Made by a program: the position numbers and the translations under genes. This document shows, piece after piece, positions 8,205-16,533 of a stretch of 51,489 nt of DNA. The DNA lies in assembly GCA_030147525.1 (NCBI GenBank), contig JASBVF010000057.1, positions 1 through 51,489 of the forward strand, in the 5' to 3' direction. The stretch comes from Bacteroidota bacterium. Its GTDB lineage: Bacteria; Bacteroidota; Bacteroidia; Chitinophagales; Saprospiraceae. Below the pieces are notes generated by a model, which saw only the letters and a program-made list of their open reading frames with translations, made no database searches and was not told the origin of the DNA. How positions within the stretch are numbered: the first letter of the stretch is position 1; each line of letters opens with the position of its first letter.

Positions 8205-9083
8205 TTAGGATTGGTAAAAGTCCCGGTAAGCTTGTGGAGACTGACCCTCGGCCTTGGAAAACAGCCGGGAAAAGTAAGCAGGGTCATCAAAACCCAAATC
8301 GAAGGCAATCTCCTTCACTGGTTTGTCAGCGTAGCGCAGTTCTCGTTTTGCTTGCAGCACAATGCGGTCACGGATCACTTCTTTCGGCGTTTTATAACCC
8401 AGTTCATTCAGCCGCTTGGCAAGCGATTTGGGTGAAACAGCCAGCATTTCCGCATACTCCCCTACCCCGTGTTTTTGCGCAAAATATTTCTCTACCAACG
8501 CAATGAAATCAGCAGCAAGCCGGTTAGTCTCTTCTGCGGCTCCATTCTCACTGAGTTGCTGTTCATCCAGTTTTCGCAGCGCCTGAATCAACAACATCCG
8601 CAGGAAGGTTTCCAGCATCGCCCGGTGCGCTGGTCCCGGGTTTTCAAGTTCCGTGATCATGTTTTCGAACATCATCCTGAACGCCCCCACATCCTCCGGT
8701 TGCAGCGGTATCACCGTCGCACGATGCACATTGTTAAACAGCACCCCGTTGCAGGCAATTTCCTTACCGTGCGTTTCCACGCAATAAAAATCCCGGTCAA
8801 AACTCACTTCATACCCTTGCTTCACCGCTTCCAGCTCAACACTCAGCACCTGCCCCGGCGATAAAAAAAACAACGCTGCACCATCCACCCTGAACGACTG
8901 AAAATCTACCTGATACTCCCCTCTCCCCTTTTCGATCCAGTATATTTTAAAATGCTCGGACTGATGGCTCTGGTGAGCCACGCAACTGACATCCAGATGA
9001 ATGGCGCCGACTTCAAAAAAAGGTAGCTTGCCTGCCGGCAACGACTCCTTGTAACGATATCTTTTAATTTTATTGATTGACAT
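8205..9083 (-). CDS. AraC-family transcriptional regulator
   Basis: The 292-residue protein has an N-terminal cupin-like sensing domain (about 1-150, with the segments HFKIYWIEKG and CNGVLFNN common in Bacteroidota AraC proteins) and a C-terminal double helix-turn-helix (about 190-290, ending VKEIAFDLGFDDPAYFSRLFSK in two parts). ATG at 9083 is used; the longer frame begins with TTG. The gene starts 42 bases after the cysM stop on the same strand, so it may be cotranscribed with cysE and cysM. The perfect direct repeat immediately downstream suggests it controls the thioredoxin/AhpD-like unit. The effector is unknown. Confidence 0.9.
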   Translation of the reverse strand: MSINKIKRYRYKESLPAGKLPFFEVGAIHLDVSCVAHQSHQSEHFKIYWIEKGRGEYQVDFQSFRVDGAALFFLSPGQVLSVELEAVKQGYEVSFDRDFYCVETHGKEIACNGVLFNNVHRATVIPLQPEDVGAFRMMFENMITELENPGPAHRAMLETFLRMLLIQALRKLDEQQLSENGAAEETNRLAADFIALVEKYFAQKHGVGEYAEMLAVSPKSLAKRLNELGYKTPKEVIRDRIVLQAKRELRYADKPVKEIAFDLGFDDPAYFSRLFSKAEGQSPQAYRDFYQS

Positions 9084-9125
9084 GCCAACTTGTGATTTTG
9101 TGCAGGGCCTCTTCAATTTGCTGTA

Positions 9126-10016
9126 TCACGAAAACAACCCCGAACTCAAATAACGGTCTCCCCTGTCGCAAAGAATACAGACCAACAGTGCTTCCTCCTC
9201 CAACTCCTGCGCAAGCTGTACCGCAGCCAGCGTAGCGCCTCCGCTGCTCATCCCCGCAAACACCCCACACTCCGACGCCAGCCGCCGGGCCATTTCCGCC
9301 GCATCGTCCTCATTCACATACCGGATAACATCGACCCTTGAGGCATCATAAATCTTGGGAAGAAACGCCTCCGACCACTTCCGGATTCCCGGTATCTGCG
9401 ATCCTTCCTCCGGCTGAACACCCACAATCTGCACCTCCGGATTCTTTTCTTTCAAAAACATGGACGTGCCCATTATCGTACCGGTCGTACCCATGCTCGA
9501 CACAAAATGCGTTACCTTTTCCTCGGTATCTTCCCATATTTCCGGCCCCGTCGTTTTGTAATGCGCCAGGTAATTGTCCGGATTCGCAAACTGGTCCAGC
9601 ATTACATACCCTCCTCTTTTCACCATCTCCTCCGCCAGTTCCCGGGAGTACTCTATCGTTCGATCCGCCGGTGTCAGTACCAGCTTTGCTCCGAAAGCAT
9701 TCATCGTATCGATCCGTTCCTGCGTTGAATTATCCGGCATGATCAGCGTAATCTGCAGGCCAAACGAAGCCGCCACCATCGCCAGCGCAATGCCTGTATT
9801 CCCGCTCGTAGCCTCTACCAGCTTCGTATTCCGGTCGATTTCTCCTCGCTCCAGTGCTGCTTTGATCATATTAAAAGCCGGTCTGTCCTTCACACTTCCG
9901 CCGGGGTTATTCCCTTCCATTTTACCATACAGTTTCACGTGCTCCGGAATCTCCGGCAACTCAATCCGCACCAACGGCGTCCCACCAATCAAATCAGCAA
10001 TGCGTTCCTTTTTCAT
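9126..10016 (-). CDS. cysM: Cysteine synthase B (O-acetylserine sulfhydrylase)
   Basis: This PLP enzyme of 296 residues makes cysteine from O-acetylserine and sulfide (CysM enzymes can also use thiosulfate). The PLP lysine is Lys43 in EGNNPGGSVKDRP, a CysM-type signature, and the phosphate-binding loop TSGNTG and the C-terminal CDRGDRYLSSG also point to CysM rather than CysK. ATG at 10016 is preferred over an upstream TTG. It lies 60 bases after cysE on the same strand, so the two steps from serine to cysteine are encoded together. Confidence 0.93.
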   Translation of the reverse strand: MKKERIADLIGGTPLVRIELPEIPEHVKLYGKMEGNNPGGSVKDRPAFNMIKAALERGEIDRNTKLVEATSGNTGIALAMVAASFGLQITLIMPDNSTQERIDTMNAFGAKLVLTPADRTIEYSRELAEEMVKRGGYVMLDQFANPDNYLAHYKTTGPEIWEDTEEKVTHFVSSMGTTGTIMGTSMFLKEKNPEVQIVGVQPEEGSQIPGIRKWSEAFLPKIYDASRVDVIRYVNEDDAAEMARRLASECGVFAGMSSGGATLAAVQLAQELEEEALLVCILCDRGDRYLSSGLFS

Positions 10017-10076
10017 AATCAATTAATTTTTTAAACCCTTCAAACGAATCAACCCCCTCAAATAAATCAAACAAGC

Positions 10077-10883
10077 TCAACTCCTCCTGCTCATCTGCTC
10101 AAATGAATAATAAACCTTCGAGAACGGCGGCACACTCTCCGTCACCCAGACGTTACCCCCGATAATACTACCCTCCCCGATGACTGTATTTCCTCCCAGG
10201 ATCGTCGCTTCCGCGTAAATCACCACCCCATCCTCAATCGTCGGGTGCCGCTTTTGCTTCGCCTGCTCCTTGCTCACACTCAGCGCCCCCAAAGTTACCC
10301 CCTGGTAAATCTTCACATCATTCCCGATCTCCGTCGTCTCCCCGATCACCACGCCGGTTCCGTGATCAATACAAAATCGCCGCCCGATCTTCGCCCCCGG
10401 ATGGATATCAATCCCAGTCTTCGAATGCACCAGTTCGGTGAAAATCCTCGGAATGTAAGGCACCTCCAGCCGCAGCAACAAATGCGCAATCCGGTAAACA
10501 GCGATCGCATAAAAACCGGGGTATGTCCGAATCACCTCTTTCGTATCCACTGCTGCGGGGTCTCCGGCTAAAATAGCTGAACTATCCTCCAGACACAACT
10601 CATACACCTCCTCGATTTCCTTAAAAAATTGCGTGCAAACACTACGAATACCCGCCCGCTCGCAAGCCGCCGTTTTATGCAACAAATTCTCAAAATTCAG
10701 TTGCAACATTTTAAAATGCGCCTCTACCGCCAGCCGGCTGCTCAGCCGCCTGTCGTTCAACTCCGGAAACAAAAACTGCAACAGATTGGCAAGAAAGTGC
10801 TCCACTTCCTCCACCCCCGGCAGCGTCTTTGGCGACTGATGCGCCTCGAATATCTTATCAAGAAAAGTCATTTGTTTTACCAT
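10077..10883 (-). CDS. cysE: Serine O-acetyltransferase
   Basis: The 268-residue enzyme acetylates serine with acetyl-CoA, the first step of cysteine synthesis. The N-terminal helical domain holds [20 protein letters not shown]; the C-terminal half is a left-handed beta-helix of hexapeptide repeats with the catalytic [19 protein letters not shown] segment (His-Asp pair) and GVTLGAL. The sequence does not end in the usual Ile that docks into CysK, which fits pairing with CysM. ATG at 10883 is preferred; a longer frame begins with GTG at 10922. It is divergent from lon, across 287 bases that must hold both promoters. Confidence 0.93.
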   Translation of the reverse strand: MVKQMTFLDKIFEAHQSPKTLPGVEEVEHFLANLLQFLFPELNDRRLSSRLAVEAHFKMLQLNFENLLHKTAACERAGIRSVCTQFFKEIEEVYELCLEDSSAILAGDPAAVDTKEVIRTYPGFYAIAVYRIAHLLLRLEVPYIPRIFTELVHSKTGIDIHPGAKIGRRFCIDHGTGVVIGETTEIGNDVKIYQGVTLGALSVSKEQAKQKRHPTIEDGVVIYAEATILGGNTVIGEGSIIGGNVWVTESVPPFSKVYYSFEQMSRRS

Positions 10884-11170
10884 AATAAAACTTTTACTCC
10901 CGAAATAACCGGTTTGTTTCACCCTTGTTTTAGTCCACTCATTTTAAATCAAATAAAAACCAACTTTAACCTGATTCTCCCGGCCCATCTCAAAAATCCA
11001 CCTCGACACACATTTTCCTTTCCCTGAAGGAAACGTGATCAACCTGAAACAACAAGCGCAGCAACATCAGCCGAAAGATCATTCCGGGATTCGGCAGTTC
11101 CTTTAAACTCCTCACGCCTTCAAGCGTTATTCAAACACCTTTTTCTTTGAAAAAAACTACCCAATCCAGT

Positions 11171-13654
11171 ATGTCATCCAACAATCAAGATTACGATAAT
11201 CAGGAAATTATTGAAAACGAAGAGATCATTGAACAAGACGATGAAATCACCGGTGAGGATTTCATAGAAGAGGCTGCTTTCAGCCGTGAAATTCAGCCGG
11301 TGGAACGTTCGTTGCCCACCAATCTCACCATAGTTTCCGTTCATCAAAAACCCATTTTCCCCGGAGTTCCCTTGCCGCTGACCTTCAGCGGAGAAGCCAT
11401 TGTCAAAGCTATCCGGGAAGCCATCGACAAGGATAACGGCTACATCGGCATTGTGCTGACCAAACCCAACGATGGTGAAAACGGCGACTCCAGCCTTTAT
11501 GAGACCGGCACTGTATTTCAGGTGATGAGGTTTGCACCGCTCTCACCCAATGTCCTGCAGGTGATCGGCCAGGGTTTCAGCCGTTTCAAAAAAAAGAAAA
11601 CCCTCTTTGTTAAGCCGCACATCAAATGGGAGGTGGAATACCGCCATGATCCCAAAGAAAAACCCAGCACCGAACTGAAAGCTTACCTGCTTTCTATCAG
11701 CTCCGAACTAAAGGAGTTGCTGAAACTCAACCCGTTGTTCAAGGAGCAGATCAACCTCGTCGTTTCACAACTCAACTACGAAGCACCGGGGCTGACGATG
11801 GATGTCATTTCCACCCTTCTGACTGCCGATGCGGAGAAGCTCCAAGCTTTGCTGGAAACTTTCGACCTGCACGAACGGGCGGTTTCCCTGCTCCGACTCA
11901 TCAAAGAGGAACTGGAACTGGCCAAAATCCAGCAGAAAATTCAGGATGAGATCAACACGCAGGTAAATAAGCAGCAGAAAGAGTTTTTCCTCCGGGAACA
12001 ACTCCGGGCCATCAAAAAAGAACTTGGCCTCGAAAAGGAGGAAAGTGAAACGGAAATTGAGAAAGTCGAGAAAAAACTGGAAGGTAAGCAGCTTTCCGAA
12101 GAGGCCCAGAAAGTGGTCAACGAAGAGCTTGACAAATTGAAAACGCTCAATGCCCAGTCCCCGGAGTTTGCCGTCACCCGCAACTACATCGAGCTGATCG
12201 CAGACCTTCCCTGGGGCATCTATTCCGACGATAATGAAAGCCTCAAAGACGCCCGTGCCATTCTGGAACGGGATCACTACGGGCTGAAAGATGTCAAAGA
12301 ACTCATCCTCGAATTCCTCGCCGCTGTCATCAAGCGGGGAAGCATCGGCGGCTCCATCATCTGTCTTGTCGGCCCTCCCGGTGTGGGTAAAACTTCCATC
12401 GGCCAGAGCATCGCCGACGCATTGGGCAGGCAGTTTTTCCGCTTTTCCGTCGGTGGTATGCGGGACGAGGCAGAGATCAAAGGCCACCGCCGGACTTACA
12501 TCGGCGCCATGCCCGGGAAGCTGATCCAGGCCCTCAAACGGGTGGGTGTGTCCAACCCCGTCGTCATGCTCGACGAAATCGACAAGATTGGCAGCAGCTT
12601 CCGGGGCGACCCTGCCAGTGCCCTGCTTGAAGTGCTTGATCCGGCGCAAAACGGAACTTTCCTCGATCATTACCTCGACATCCCTTACGACCTGTCGAAA
12701 GTGCTGTTCGTGACTACCGCCAACCAGCTCGACACCATCCCTGAGCCGCTGCTCGACCGGATGGAGGTGATCAGGCTGAGCGGATACATCCTGGAGGAGA
12801 AGGTCCAAATTGCGAAGCAATACCTCATTCCACGCCAGTTGAAAGAACATGGTTTCGGGCTTAGCGAGGTCAAGTTTAAAGACGATGCCGTGGCGTTGAT
12901 CGCCGACAAATACGCCCGGGAAGCCGGGGTGCGTAACCTCGAAAAGCAAATTCGCAAGATCGTCCGGAAGGTGACGATGAAATCGGCAGAGGAGGGCCAG
13001 AAGACTTTTACGATCAATACAAAAACGGTCGAAGAATATCTTGGCAAGCCGATTTTCACCACTGAAAAACTATATCCGGACCCGATTCCGGGCGTCATAC
13101 TCGGTTTAGCCTACACAGCTTTCGGCGGTGCTACGCTGTATATCGAAGCCGCAGCCACCAGCAAAAAAGGCGGAGGTTTTAAACAAACCGGACAACTCGG
13201 CAGCGTCATGCAGGAAAGTGCTGAAATTGCCTACAGCTACGTCCGCTCACTCCTATGCTGTGAAGACCCTCCCATCAGTTTTTTTGATGAAAACGCCATC
13301 CACCTGCACGTGCCGGCCGGCGCTACGCCCAAAGACGGCCCATCTGCAGGTATCACCATGGCACTTTCGCTGTATTCCCTGGCCTTCAACAAACCCGTAA
13401 AAGACGGCCTCGCCATGACGGGAGAACTGACGCTTACAGGTAAAGTGTTGCCCATCGGCGGCGTGAAAGAAAAGACCATTGCTGCACGCAGGGTAGGCGT
13501 CAAAGAGCTGATCTTTCCGATTGATAATAAAAAAGATTTTGAGGAACTACCCGACTATATCCGGGAAGGGCTGACGGTTCATTTTGCGGACTATTTCGAT
13601 GATGTACTAAAAGTAGCCTACGGTAATGGCAAGCGAAACGGAAAGAAGAAATAG
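11171..13654 (+). CDS. lon: ATP-dependent protease Lon
   Basis: The 827-residue cytoplasmic AAA+ protease degrades misfolded and regulatory proteins. Order: an acidic N-terminal tail (first about 40 residues), the substrate-binding LON domain (SVHQKPIFPGVPLPL onward), a coiled-coil stretch (about 245-320), Walker A GPPGVGKT at 401-408, Walker B VVMLDEID, and the protease domain with catalytic Ser725 (PKDGPSAG) and Lys768 (GGVKEK), 43 residues apart as in E. coli Lon. ATG at 11171 is chosen over an in-frame TTG at 11147, because that TTG is part of TTTCTTTG (11142-11149), a likely -7 promoter box. All key residues are present. Confidence 0.97.
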   Translation: MSSNNQDYDNQEIIENEEIIEQDDEITGEDFIEEAAFSREIQPVERSLPTNLTIVSVHQKPIFPGVPLPLTFSGEAIVKAIREAIDKDNGYIGIVLTKPNDGENGDSSLYETGTVFQVMRFAPLSPNVLQVIGQGFSRFKKKKTLFVKPHIKWEVEYRHDPKEKPSTELKAYLLSISSELKELLKLNPLFKEQINLVVSQLNYEAPGLTMDVISTLLTADAEKLQALLETFDLHERAVSLLRLIKEELELAKIQQKIQDEINTQVNKQQKEFFLREQLRAIKKELGLEKEESETEIEKVEKKLEGKQLSEEAQKVVNEELDKLKTLNAQSPEFAVTRNYIELIADLPWGIYSDDNESLKDARAILERDHYGLKDVKELILEFLAAVIKRGSIGGSIICLVGPPGVGKTSIGQSIADALGRQFFRFSVGGMRDEAEIKGHRRTYIGAMPGKLIQALKRVGVSNPVVMLDEIDKIGSSFRGDPASALLEVLDPAQNGTFLDHYLDIPYDLSKVLFVTTANQLDTIPEPLLDRMEVIRLSGYILEEKVQIAKQYLIPRQLKEHGFGLSEVKFKDDAVALIADKYAREAGVRNLEKQIRKIVRKVTMKSAEEGQKTFTINTKTVEEYLGKPIFTTEKLYPDPIPGVILGLAYTAFGGATLYIEAAATSKKGGGFKQTGQLGSVMQESAEIAYSYVRSLLCCEDPPISFFDENAIHLHVPAGATPKDGPSAGITMALSLYSLAFNKPVKDGLAMTGELTLTGKVLPIGGVKEKTIAARRVGVKELIFPIDNKKDFEELPDYIREGLTVHFADYFDDVLKVAYGNGKRNGKKK

Positions 13655-13672
13655 CCTTCGCATGCTTTTCTT

Positions 13673-14121
13673 CCAAACATGAGTCATCTCATTTTTCTAT
13701 AAACATTGCCGCCCCTCCGGGCTGAATTTCATCAAAATTCGGGGTGACTCATGTTTTTCTTAAATCCAGCTTTTTATATAGGGCTGCGAAACCTTAAAAG
13801 CCCTTCCAATCTCCAATTTTAGCTGAAAACCATTGATTTTTCGGTCGGAATATTCCAAACGGGATTGCGAAAATCGCAAAGGTGTTCAGAATATTCCAAA
13901 CAGGATTGCGAAAATCGCAAAGGTGTTCAGAATATTCCAAACAGGATTGCGAAAATCGCAAAGGCGTTCAGAATATTCCAAACGGGATTGCGAAAATCGC
14001 AAAGGCGTTCAGAATATTCCAAACGGGATTGCGAAAATCGCAAAGGCGTTCAGAATATTCCAAGCTGTTTTAATGTTATCGGGCTGAAACTATAACGAAA
14101 TTTTGGATGACTCATGTTTGG
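13673..14121. repeat. 16-bp inverted repeat bracketing the 41-bp tandem array
   Basis: CCAAACATGAGTCATC at 13673-13688 and its exact complement GATGACTCATGTTTGG at 14106-14121 bracket a 449-base non-coding segment after lon. Similarity continues outward imperfectly for about nine bases. A third copy of the core, TGACTCATGTTT, lies at 13745-13756 in the right-arm orientation, making a 12-bp inverted pair with the left arm around a small GCCC/GGGC hairpin. The layout resembles a miniature mobile element or a paired intergenic repeat, but no target duplication is visible. Apart from this and the nested tandem array, 13655-14330 holds no gene. Confidence 0.8.
13848..14063. repeat. Five-copy 41-bp tandem repeat with internal hairpins
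   Basis: Units start at 13848, 13889, 13930, 13971 and 14012, with a partial sixth at 14053. They differ only at a few bases (AACGGG or AACAGG; GGTGTT or GGCGTT). Each unit contains the palindrome GAATATTC and the hairpin TTGCGA-AAA-TCGCAA. A 41-bp period is not a multiple of three, so the three overlapping open frames here are a by-product of repetition and not genes. No spacers separate the units, so this is not a CRISPR array. Confidence 0.95.
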
Positions 14122-14291
14122 AGGGAATGCGGGAGAGTCAGGTTTATTGACTTTTTTGGATGATTTTTGACAATTCCTGTTTTACCAATCCAATGTCAAA
14201 ACTATTGACTGCCAGTCATTTAGGTAAAAACGCCGGCCCTTCACTTTCAACATATCCAAATTTTTACCCGCCATTCCCCTGAAAATCCTCC

Positions 14292-14299
14292 TATCTTTG
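14292..14299 (+). promoter_or_regulatory. Bacteroidota -7 promoter box
   Basis: TATCTTTG is a perfect match to TAnnTTTG, 31 bases before the start codon of the type B T9SS cargo gene. No TTTG -33 element is seen at the usual spacing. Confidence 0.5.
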
Positions 14300-14330
14300 C
14301 CGGATTAAATTTAAACCGATTATAATCGCC

Positions 14331-16427
14331 ATGACCACACCTAATGCAATCTTCAGAATGACCGTTCCGGTCATCTTCTTCCTCACTGTTTTTTCCAATA
14401 AAATTATCGCTCAAAAAGAAGCCAACAACTGGTACTTCGGCCACATGACCGGGGTCAGTTTTGCCAGTGGCGCCCCCGTTCCGGTGACCGATGGAGCCAT
14501 CGATGCTTTTGAAGGCTGCGCCACTTACAGCGATGCCAACGGCAACCTGTTGTTTTACACCAACGGCGGTGGCGCACCAGCCGGGCTCATCCCGAATGGC
14601 GCCCGTGACGGCATCATCTGGAACCGCAATCACGAAGTGATGTACGACATGGGCGACAGCGAAGGCGGCGGGTACAGCGCTGCGCAAAGCGCTATGATCC
14701 TCCCCAAGCCGGGTGCTCCTTCCGAGTACTATCTTTTCACGATGGATCAATCCGCCAGCTTGAACGGACCTGATAACCGTGGACTTTCCTACTTCGTCAT
14801 CGATATGAATCTCAACGGCGGCCTGGGCGGTGTTTCCACAGCCAATCAGCCGGTGTTCACGCCGGCAGTGGAATGTCAGACGGCCATTTTGCATGCCAAC
14901 GGCACCGATTTCTGGATGGTGACCATCGACCGGAATACCAATGATTTTGTCGTGGTGCCGGTGAATGCTTCCGGCGTGCAGGCGCCAGTGTTGCAGCCTC
15001 GCCAAACAACGGACGAAAGCCTTGTCATCAAAGCTTCGCCCGATGGAAAGTACCTGTTTGCGGCCTACCGGCTGTACAGTTTCAACCAGGCAACCGGCAC
15101 TGTTTCACTGGTGGCGACGGTACCGACTTCCAGCAATTATTCTTTCACGTTTTCACCTGACAGCCGCTACCTCTACACCACCAATGCGGACCTGATCGGT
15201 GATGCCATCGTTCGTTACGACCTCACGGCCCCGAACATTCCCGCATCGCAGCAGATGATTGCTGACCTTGGGTTTTCTTTTGCCGGCAGCATGCAGATCG
15301 GGCCGGATGGCAATATCTATTTTCTGGAACAGCCGGAGGATTTGTCCACAACAGCGCAGGTCGGACTATCCGTGATCCGCTGCCCGGATGATGCTGCGCC
15401 AACTTTTGAACGTTCGATTTATGTTTTTGAAACCGAACCCGGCACCGACTGGGTGGTCGGTTTGCCCAATTTCCCGGATTTTTTATTCAATAATCTCTTT
15501 GAAACAGAGCCCACTACCGAAAACCTGTCCTTCTGTGAAGGCACGGATGTGGACCTCGACGCAGGGATCGCTAACGCCGCTTACCTCTGGTCAACCGGCG
15601 CAACCACGCAGACCATCACCGTGAACAGTGCCGGCACTTACTCCGTAACAGTGACCAACGAATGTGGCGACGAGGTTGCCATCACCAACTTTGTCCTCGA
15701 AGCGCTGGAAGACGGGAAACAAGTGGAGCCCACGCAGACCATCACGCTTTGCCCCGGCGACGATATCGTCTTGCAGGGATCGCCAAATGCTGATGCCTAC
15801 ACCTGGTCCAGCGGTGAAACCACACAGTCAATTACCGTGCTCAGCCCCGGAGACTACACCGTAACAGCTACTTTCGGCTGCGCCGAAATTGTTCGTCCGT
15901 TTGTTGTAAATGCCAGAAATATCCCGGCGGTTTCACTGCAAATTGCAGGCGGCCAAACACCCTGCGCCGGCGAAGCGGTTACGCTCAACGCCGTATCCCC
16001 CGACGCCACCGCATTCCTGTGGTCAACCGGTGCGACGACTGCTTCCATTCAGGCACAAGCCGGGGAGACTTATTCCGTGACGGCGAGCAATGCCTGCGGT
16101 GAAAGGTCGGCGAGCCAGCAGATTCCGATTGCCAACTGCTGTAATATTTACGTTCCCAATGCCTTCTCACCGAACGGCGACGGCTTCAACGATGTGTTCT
16201 TCCCGTTCTTTTCCGGTTGCGACATCACGAACTACCGTTTCACGGTTTTCAGCCGCTGGGGGGAAAAAGTATTCGACTCTGAAACGCCGGGTGAGGGCTG
16301 GAATGGTGATTTCAAAGGAAAAATAATGCCGTCGGGCGTCTTCGTCTGGCAACTGACTTACCAGCTCAACACAGCGGAAGGACTTTCGCCGGAGTTAAGG
16401 GCGGGAGATGTGATGGTGGTGTATTAG
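14331..16427 (+). CDS. Secreted beta-propeller/PKD-like protein with type B T9SS sorting domain
   Basis: The 698-residue protein has a signal peptide (hydrophobic 10-22, NKIIAQ), a propeller-like region opening with NNWYFGHMTGVSFASG and YSDANGNLLFYTNGG, a motif set common in Bacteroidota cell-surface proteins, then three Ig/PKD-like repeats marked by YLWSTGATTQTI, YTWSSGETTQSI and FLWSTGATTASI. The C-terminus NAFSPNGDGFNDVF ... FSRWGEKVFDS is the gliding-motility-associated (CHU_C, type B) sorting domain that directs export through the type IX system. Substrate or binding target is unknown. A strong terminator follows 32 bases after the stop. Confidence 0.9.
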   Translation: MTTPNAIFRMTVPVIFFLTVFSNKIIAQKEANNWYFGHMTGVSFASGAPVPVTDGAIDAFEGCATYSDANGNLLFYTNGGGAPAGLIPNGARDGIIWNRNHEVMYDMGDSEGGGYSAAQSAMILPKPGAPSEYYLFTMDQSASLNGPDNRGLSYFVIDMNLNGGLGGVSTANQPVFTPAVECQTAILHANGTDFWMVTIDRNTNDFVVVPVNASGVQAPVLQPRQTTDESLVIKASPDGKYLFAAYRLYSFNQATGTVSLVATVPTSSNYSFTFSPDSRYLYTTNADLIGDAIVRYDLTAPNIPASQQMIADLGFSFAGSMQIGPDGNIYFLEQPEDLSTTAQVGLSVIRCPDDAAPTFERSIYVFETEPGTDWVVGLPNFPDFLFNNLFETEPTTENLSFCEGTDVDLDAGIANAAYLWSTGATTQTITVNSAGTYSVTVTNECGDEVAITNFVLEALEDGKQVEPTQTITLCPGDDIVLQGSPNADAYTWSSGETTQSITVLSPGDYTVTATFGCAEIVRPFVVNARNIPAVSLQIAGGQTPCAGEAVTLNAVSPDATAFLWSTGATTASIQAQAGETYSVTASNACGERSASQQIPIANCCNIYVPNAFSPNGDGFNDVFFPFFSGCDITNYRFTVFSRWGEKVFDSETPGEGWNGDFKGKIMPSGVFVWQLTYQLNTAEGLSPELRAGDVMVVY

Positions 16428-16458
16428 TCAGAATTTTATTCGGAAAACTTACCAAAGG

Positions 16459-16490
16459 AAATGGCCGGGCGTTTGACTGCCCGGCCATTT
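16459..16490 (+). terminator. Intrinsic terminator between convergent T9SS cargo genes
   Basis: Perfect 12-bp stem AAATGGCCGGGC (16459-16470) / GCCCGGCCATTT (16479-16490), followed by TTATTT on plus. It can also serve the minus-strand gene that ends at 16534, though the minus T tract is weaker. Confidence 0.88.
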
Positions 16491-16533
16491 TTATTTCAGT
16501 AAAACTACCGGATAGGAGAATCCGGGATGTCGT

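Noticed and set aside
11765-12949. 394-codon minus-strand frame
   Set aside because: It is antisense to lon, whose Walker and catalytic motifs are intact.
13848-14063. CRISPR array
   Set aside because: Units follow each other without unique spacers, and no cas gene is nearby.
13833-14095. Three overlapping open frames with lysine/arginine-rich repeats
   Set aside because: They are the three phases of a 41-bp tandem repeat; the period is not a multiple of three and no start signal or domain is present.
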